This document shows positions 61,115 through 64,000 of a stretch of 64,000 nucleotides of DNA, piece by piece. The DNA lies in contig NZ_CP091037.1 of NCBI RefSeq assembly GCF_021534965.1, forward strand, positions 2,921,501 to 2,985,500, given 5' to 3'. The notes beneath the pieces are model-generated. The model was not told where the DNA came from, searched no databases, and worked only from the letters and a program-made list of their open reading frames with translations. Origin of the DNA: Muricauda sp. SCSIO 65647. Lineage in GTDB: Bacteria > Bacteroidota > Bacteroidia > Flavobacteriales > Flavobacteriaceae. The position numbers and the translations under genes are program-made. Position 1 is the stretch's first letter; every line of letters begins with the position of its first letter.

Positions 61115-61690
61115 ATGACACAAGAGACGATCATCAGTATTTTTTTGGGGATAGGACTGGCCGCCTCGACGGGGTTTCGAGTCTTTTTGCCCCTTTTTGT
61201 GCTGAGTCTCGCTGCCCATTTCGGTTTATGGGAGCTTAACGATAATTGGGCATGGATAGGAAGCCTTGCCGCCGTCATCACTCTTGGAGTGGCCACTTTG
61301 GTTGAGATATTCGCCTATTTCATTCCTTGGGTCGATAACCTTCTTGATAGCGTCGCCATACCCCTTGCCGCTATTGCCGGCACGGCCGTGATGGTATCGA
61401 CAGTCGCCAATTTAGATCCTGTGATTACCTGGTCACTGGCCATTATCGCCGGTGGCGGAACCGCAACGGCCATTAAGGGGGCCAACGCAGCAGGAAGGCT
61501 TACTTCGACGGCTACTACGGGCGGAGTGGCCAATCCATTGGTTTCAACGGTTGAAACAGGTACTGCCGCTGTGGTCTCGACCGCTTCAATATTTGCCCCA
61601 ATAGTCGCCACTTTTTTGGTGATCATCATCTTGGCGTTCATCTTTAGTATCTATAGAAAACTACGGCCAAGAAAGAACAGAAAAACATAA
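61115..61690 (+). CDS. DUF4126 membrane protein
   Basis: A 191-residue hydrophobic protein of family DUF4126. Segments are [39 protein letters not shown], the [20 protein letters not shown] block, and a C-terminal single pass ([14 protein letters not shown]). Family role unknown; glycine-rich stretches such as [19 protein letters not shown] suggest a channel-like fold. It begins 25 bases after the helicase gene. Confidence 0.85.
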   Translation: MTQETIISIFLGIGLAASTGFRVFLPLFVLSLAAHFGLWELNDNWAWIGSLAAVITLGVATLVEIFAYFIPWVDNLLDSVAIPLAAIAGTAVMVSTVANLDPVITWSLAIIAGGGTATAIKGANAAGRLTSTATTGGVANPLVSTVETGTAAVVSTASIFAPIVATFLVIIILAFIFSIYRKLRPRKNRKT

Positions 61691-61701
61691 TTCGTGCCTC
61701 A

Positions 61702-62430
61702 GTGAAGATAATTTCAATGATACCTGCCCGTTATCAGGCATCGAGGTTTCCGGCTAAATTGATGCAAGACCTTGAAGGCAAACCGGTTATTCTACGTACC
61801 TATGAGGCTACAAAAAAGACAGGACTCTTTGATGAGGTGTACGTGGTGACCGATAGCGATATCATTTTCGAGTTGGTGGTCAACAATGGTGGCAAGGCCA
61901 TCATGAGCAAGCACGAGCATGAGAGTGGTAGCGATCGAATAGCAGAGGCCGTTGAAGAATTGGATGTCGATATTGTGGTCAACGTACAAGGTGATGAACC
62001 GTTTATCGAAAAAGAAAGTCTTGCCAAGGTGTTGGCCGTTTTTAAAGAAGATGTCAATGAAGAAATCGATTTGGCTTCTTTGATGACACCAATTGTTGAT
62101 TGGGATGAAATTTCAAATCCGAATACGGTAAAGGTCATTGTCGATGGCCGTAACTTTGCCCTGTATTTTTCGAGATCACCGATCCCCTATCCGAGAGATA
62201 AAGGTGCAAATCCAAAATATTATAAGCACAAGGGCATTTATGCCTTTCGCAAGAGGGCTTTGCTTGACTTTCAGCGCTTGCCCATGTTGCCGTTGGAAGC
62301 CAGTGAGAAAATCGAGGCCATCAGATTTTTAGAGCATGGCAAAAAAATCAAAATGGTCGAAACCGAAGTCACGGGCATAGAAATCGATACACCTGAAGAT
62401 CTAGAAAGAGCCAGAAAAGTATGGAGGTAG
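61702..62430 (+). CDS. kdsB: 3-deoxy-manno-octulosonate cytidylyltransferase
   Basis: A 242-residue enzyme starting with GTG (61702) to give [20 protein letters not shown]. Motifs include [43 protein letters not shown] and the [11 protein letters not shown] stretch. It activates Kdo, or in some bacteria 8-amino-Kdo, as the CMP-sugar for lipopolysaccharide inner core assembly. The next gene overlaps it by 10 bases and a possible kdnB follows, hinting that the substrate may be the 8-amino form. Confidence 0.93.
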   Translation: MKIISMIPARYQASRFPAKLMQDLEGKPVILRTYEATKKTGLFDEVYVVTDSDIIFELVVNNGGKAIMSKHEHESGSDRIAEAVEELDVDIVVNVQGDEPFIEKESLAKVLAVFKEDVNEEIDLASLMTPIVDWDEISNPNTVKVIVDGRNFALYFSRSPIPYPRDKGANPKYYKHKGIYAFRKRALLDFQRLPMLPLEASEKIEAIRFLEHGKKIKMVETEVTGIEIDTPEDLERARKVWR

Positions 62431-63125
62431 ACTATTCGAACATAAAAGTGATCGGGTTTGATGCCGATGATACCCTATGGGTAAACGAAACCTATTTTCG
62501 CGAGGCCGAAGAACGTTTTGCCGAATTGCTCGAAAACTATGAGACAAAGAACAAAATCGACCAAGAATTGTTCAAAATAGAGATGAAGAACCTCGAACTG
62601 TATGGGTATGGTATCAAAGGCTTTGTGCTTTCAATGGTCGAGTGTGCACTTGACTTGTCAAATACCAAGATTTCGCAAGAAACCATATCAAAAATCTTGC
62701 ATCTAGGTAAGGAGATGATAGCAAAACCGGTCGAATTGTTGGATGGTGTAGAGGAGGTGCTGCAAAAATTGGCCGACAAATACCGATTGATCGTTTTGAC
62801 CAAGGGCGACCTTTTGGATCAAGAACGCAAGCTGAAACGATCTGGCCTTTCAAAATATTTTCATCATGTAGAGGTGCTCAGCGACAAAAAAGAAGAGAAT
62901 TATAGCAATCTGTTAGAACACTTGAACATAGCACATGAAGAGTTTTTGATGATCGGCAACTCGTTGAAGTCAGATGTTTTGCCGATATTGAACATTGGGG
63001 CAAAGGCCGTACATGTTCCTTTTCACACCACTTGGGCGCATGAATTGGTGTCAGAAGAAGAAATAGTGAACGACCATCTAAAATTGAATAGAATAACAGA
63101 TATTCTGAAATATTTGAAATTATGA
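62421..63125 (+). CDS. HAD-family hydrolase
   Basis: A 234-residue HAD phosphatase: motif [13 protein letters not shown] (nucleophile and acid Asp), motif II VLTKGD, motif III Lys in [19 protein letters not shown] and motif [19 protein letters not shown]. The long cap inserted after motif I is type C1. The substrate is not known; given its place between kdsB and an alcohol dehydrogenase of Kdo type, it could act on a Kdo intermediate, but that is only context. It overlaps both neighbours (ATGA at its 3' end). Confidence 0.88.
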   Translation: MEVDYSNIKVIGFDADDTLWVNETYFREAEERFAELLENYETKNKIDQELFKIEMKNLELYGYGIKGFVLSMVECALDLSNTKISQETISKILHLGKEMIAKPVELLDGVEEVLQKLADKYRLIVLTKGDLLDQERKLKRSGLSKYFHHVEVLSDKKEENYSNLLEHLNIAHEEFLMIGNSLKSDVLPILNIGAKAVHVPFHTTWAHELVSEEEIVNDHLKLNRITDILKYLKL

Positions 63126-64000
63126 TGGAAGAATTGAACAAATCGGGCCACGAACCCCTGACGAAAAAAATACAAACGGGGTACCGCAACTTTCCGATGG
63201 TGCCAAGGGTCGTTTTTGGTAGGGGAAGTTTTAGCCAACTAGCCGATATTTTGTTGCCTAAACGTAGAAATTCAGATGCCCCGATTATTTTTCTGGTAGA
63301 TGATTTTTTCGAAGGAAAAGAGTTGCAAGAGCGTATTCCCTGGTTGTTCAACGACCAGATTATTTTCATATCTGCAGACGAAGAGCCGAAGACCGAACAA
63401 GTCGATGCACTTGTCTCAAAAATAAGGGAAGAGTTTGATGAGCTTCCCTCTGGTATTGTGGGCATTGGTGGCGGTACCTTACTTGACTTGGCCAAGGCCG
63501 TAGCCATTATGCTGACCAATAAAGGCGTTGCAGAGCAATACCAAGGCTGGGACTTGGTCGAAAAACCGGCCATATACCATGTCGGTGTGCCGACCATAAG
63601 CGGTACGGGCGCAGAAGTATCCCGTACAACAGTTCTTTTGAGCCCTGACAAGAAGTTGGGCATCAATTCAGATTATACCACATTTGACCAAGTGGTACTT
63701 GACCCTGAACTAACGACCACAGTGCCAAAAGACCAATGGTTCTATACGGGTATGGATTGTTTTATACATTGTATCGAATCCCTTAACGGCACCTATTTGA
63801 ACACCTTTAGCCAAAGTTATGGTGAAGCGGCGCTCAACCTTTGCAAAGAGGTTTTTCTTAACGGTCTTCATGAAGAAGAGGCCCAAGACAAATTGATGAT
63901 GGCGTCTTGGCATGGGGGCATGAGCATCGCCTATTCGCAGGTGGGCATTGCCCACGCCATGAGCTATGGGCTTTCTTACGCTTTGGGCATCAAACACGGT
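63122..64000 (+). CDS. Iron-containing alcohol dehydrogenase, possible KdnB; cut by window edge
   Basis: At least 293 residues are present (start [13 protein letters not shown]; the ATG at 63125 is the alternative). It is a group III iron-dependent alcohol dehydrogenase: NAD site IVGIGGGTLLDLAKAVAIML, the PTISGTGAEVSRTTVLLSP segment and metal ligands starting at TGMDCFIHCIESLNG and GIAHAMSYGLSYALGIKHG. In Shewanella, KdnB oxidises Kdo at C8 before KdnA adds the amino group. The neighbouring kdsB supports that reading, but it is not certain. The gene continues past base 64000. Confidence 0.85.
   Translation, partial: MMEELNKSGHEPLTKKIQTGYRNFPMVPRVVFGRGSFSQLADILLPKRRNSDAPIIFLVDDFFEGKELQERIPWLFNDQIIFISADEEPKTEQVDALVSKIREEFDELPSGIVGIGGGTLLDLAKAVAIMLTNKGVAEQYQGWDLVEKPAIYHVGVPTISGTGAEVSRTTVLLSPDKKLGINSDYTTFDQVVLDPELTTTVPKDQWFYTGMDCFIHCIESLNGTYLNTFSQSYGEAALNLCKEVFLNGLHEEEAQDKLMMASWHGGMSIAYSQVGIAHAMSYGLSYALGIKHG

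Noticed and set aside
62878-63666. Long minus-strand open frame of 262 codons
   Set aside because: It is antisense to the HAD and alcohol dehydrogenase genes, with Ser-rich composition typical of a shadow frame and no domain.

Overview
The window is a chromosomal segment of a member of the Bacteroidota, most likely a marine Flavobacteriaceae (inferred). The evidence is the gene set (GIN/DUF2807 and DUF4097 proteins behind an ECF sigma factor, DUF3822, TM220, DUF3817, the Ebo cluster, GlgE-pathway genes), lipoproteins with short acidic stretches after the lipid cysteine, AT-rich spacers without Shine-Dalgarno sequences, and repeated promoters of the Bacteroidota type (TTTG or TTG, 19-21 bp, TAnnTTTG). 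I see no rRNA, tRNA, CRISPR array, insertion sequence or prophage. One structured RNA, RNase P RNA, is present. About 60 protein genes fill nearly all of the window; the first and last genes run off the edges.

Layout. 1-8.4 kb: membrane and housekeeping genes (SpoIIM family, RDD, TRIC channel, lipoprotein cyclophilin, CoA pyrophosphatase, acyltransferase, an ECF sigma factor with a membrane partner, type II NADH dehydrogenase, YhhN). 8.4-17.1 kb: xerD, three small outer-membrane beta-barrels, aroQ, a PQQ sugar dehydrogenase lipoprotein, lpdA, DUF1572, two msrB genes and a lipoprotein with a short collagen-like stretch. 17.2-25.2 kb: an alpha-glucan block (glgE, maltokinase, glgB, GH31). 25.3-30.5 kb: M48 protease, a UMF1-type MFS transporter, and an operon of ECF sigma factor, putative anti-sigma protein, DUF4097 and DUF2807 proteins. 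30.7-39.3 kb: lon, cmk, LysM protein, rpsA, pyrR-pyrB-small protein-rnz. 39.3-44.2 kb: pdxH, sixA, ppk1, ppx (polyphosphate metabolism) and miaE.

44.3-55.2 kb is the most distinctive region. It holds a complete Ebo gene set: EboA, then EboB (TatD-like hydrolase), EboC (UbiA prenyltransferase), EboD (dehydroquinate synthase-like), EboE (TIM barrel) and EboF (phosphodiesterase-like). The last five are packed with overlapping starts and stops and are followed by a TM220 membrane protein. EboA is cut off from EboB-F by two oppositely oriented genes for exported proteins: a DUF1080/PA14-like protein and a beta-propeller protein ending in a c-type heme domain. Together they suggest synthesis and export of a small, probably prenylated metabolite with a periplasmic redox or sugar-handling arm; the product is unknown.

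55.2-64 kb: dnaX (lacking the usual zinc module), RNase P RNA carrying three copies of one palindromic hairpin, rsmD, DUF3822, a membrane protein, a RecD-like helicase, DUF4126, then kdsB, a HAD phosphatase and the start of an iron-dependent alcohol dehydrogenase that may be KdnB, pointing to 8-amino-Kdo lipopolysaccharide synthesis.
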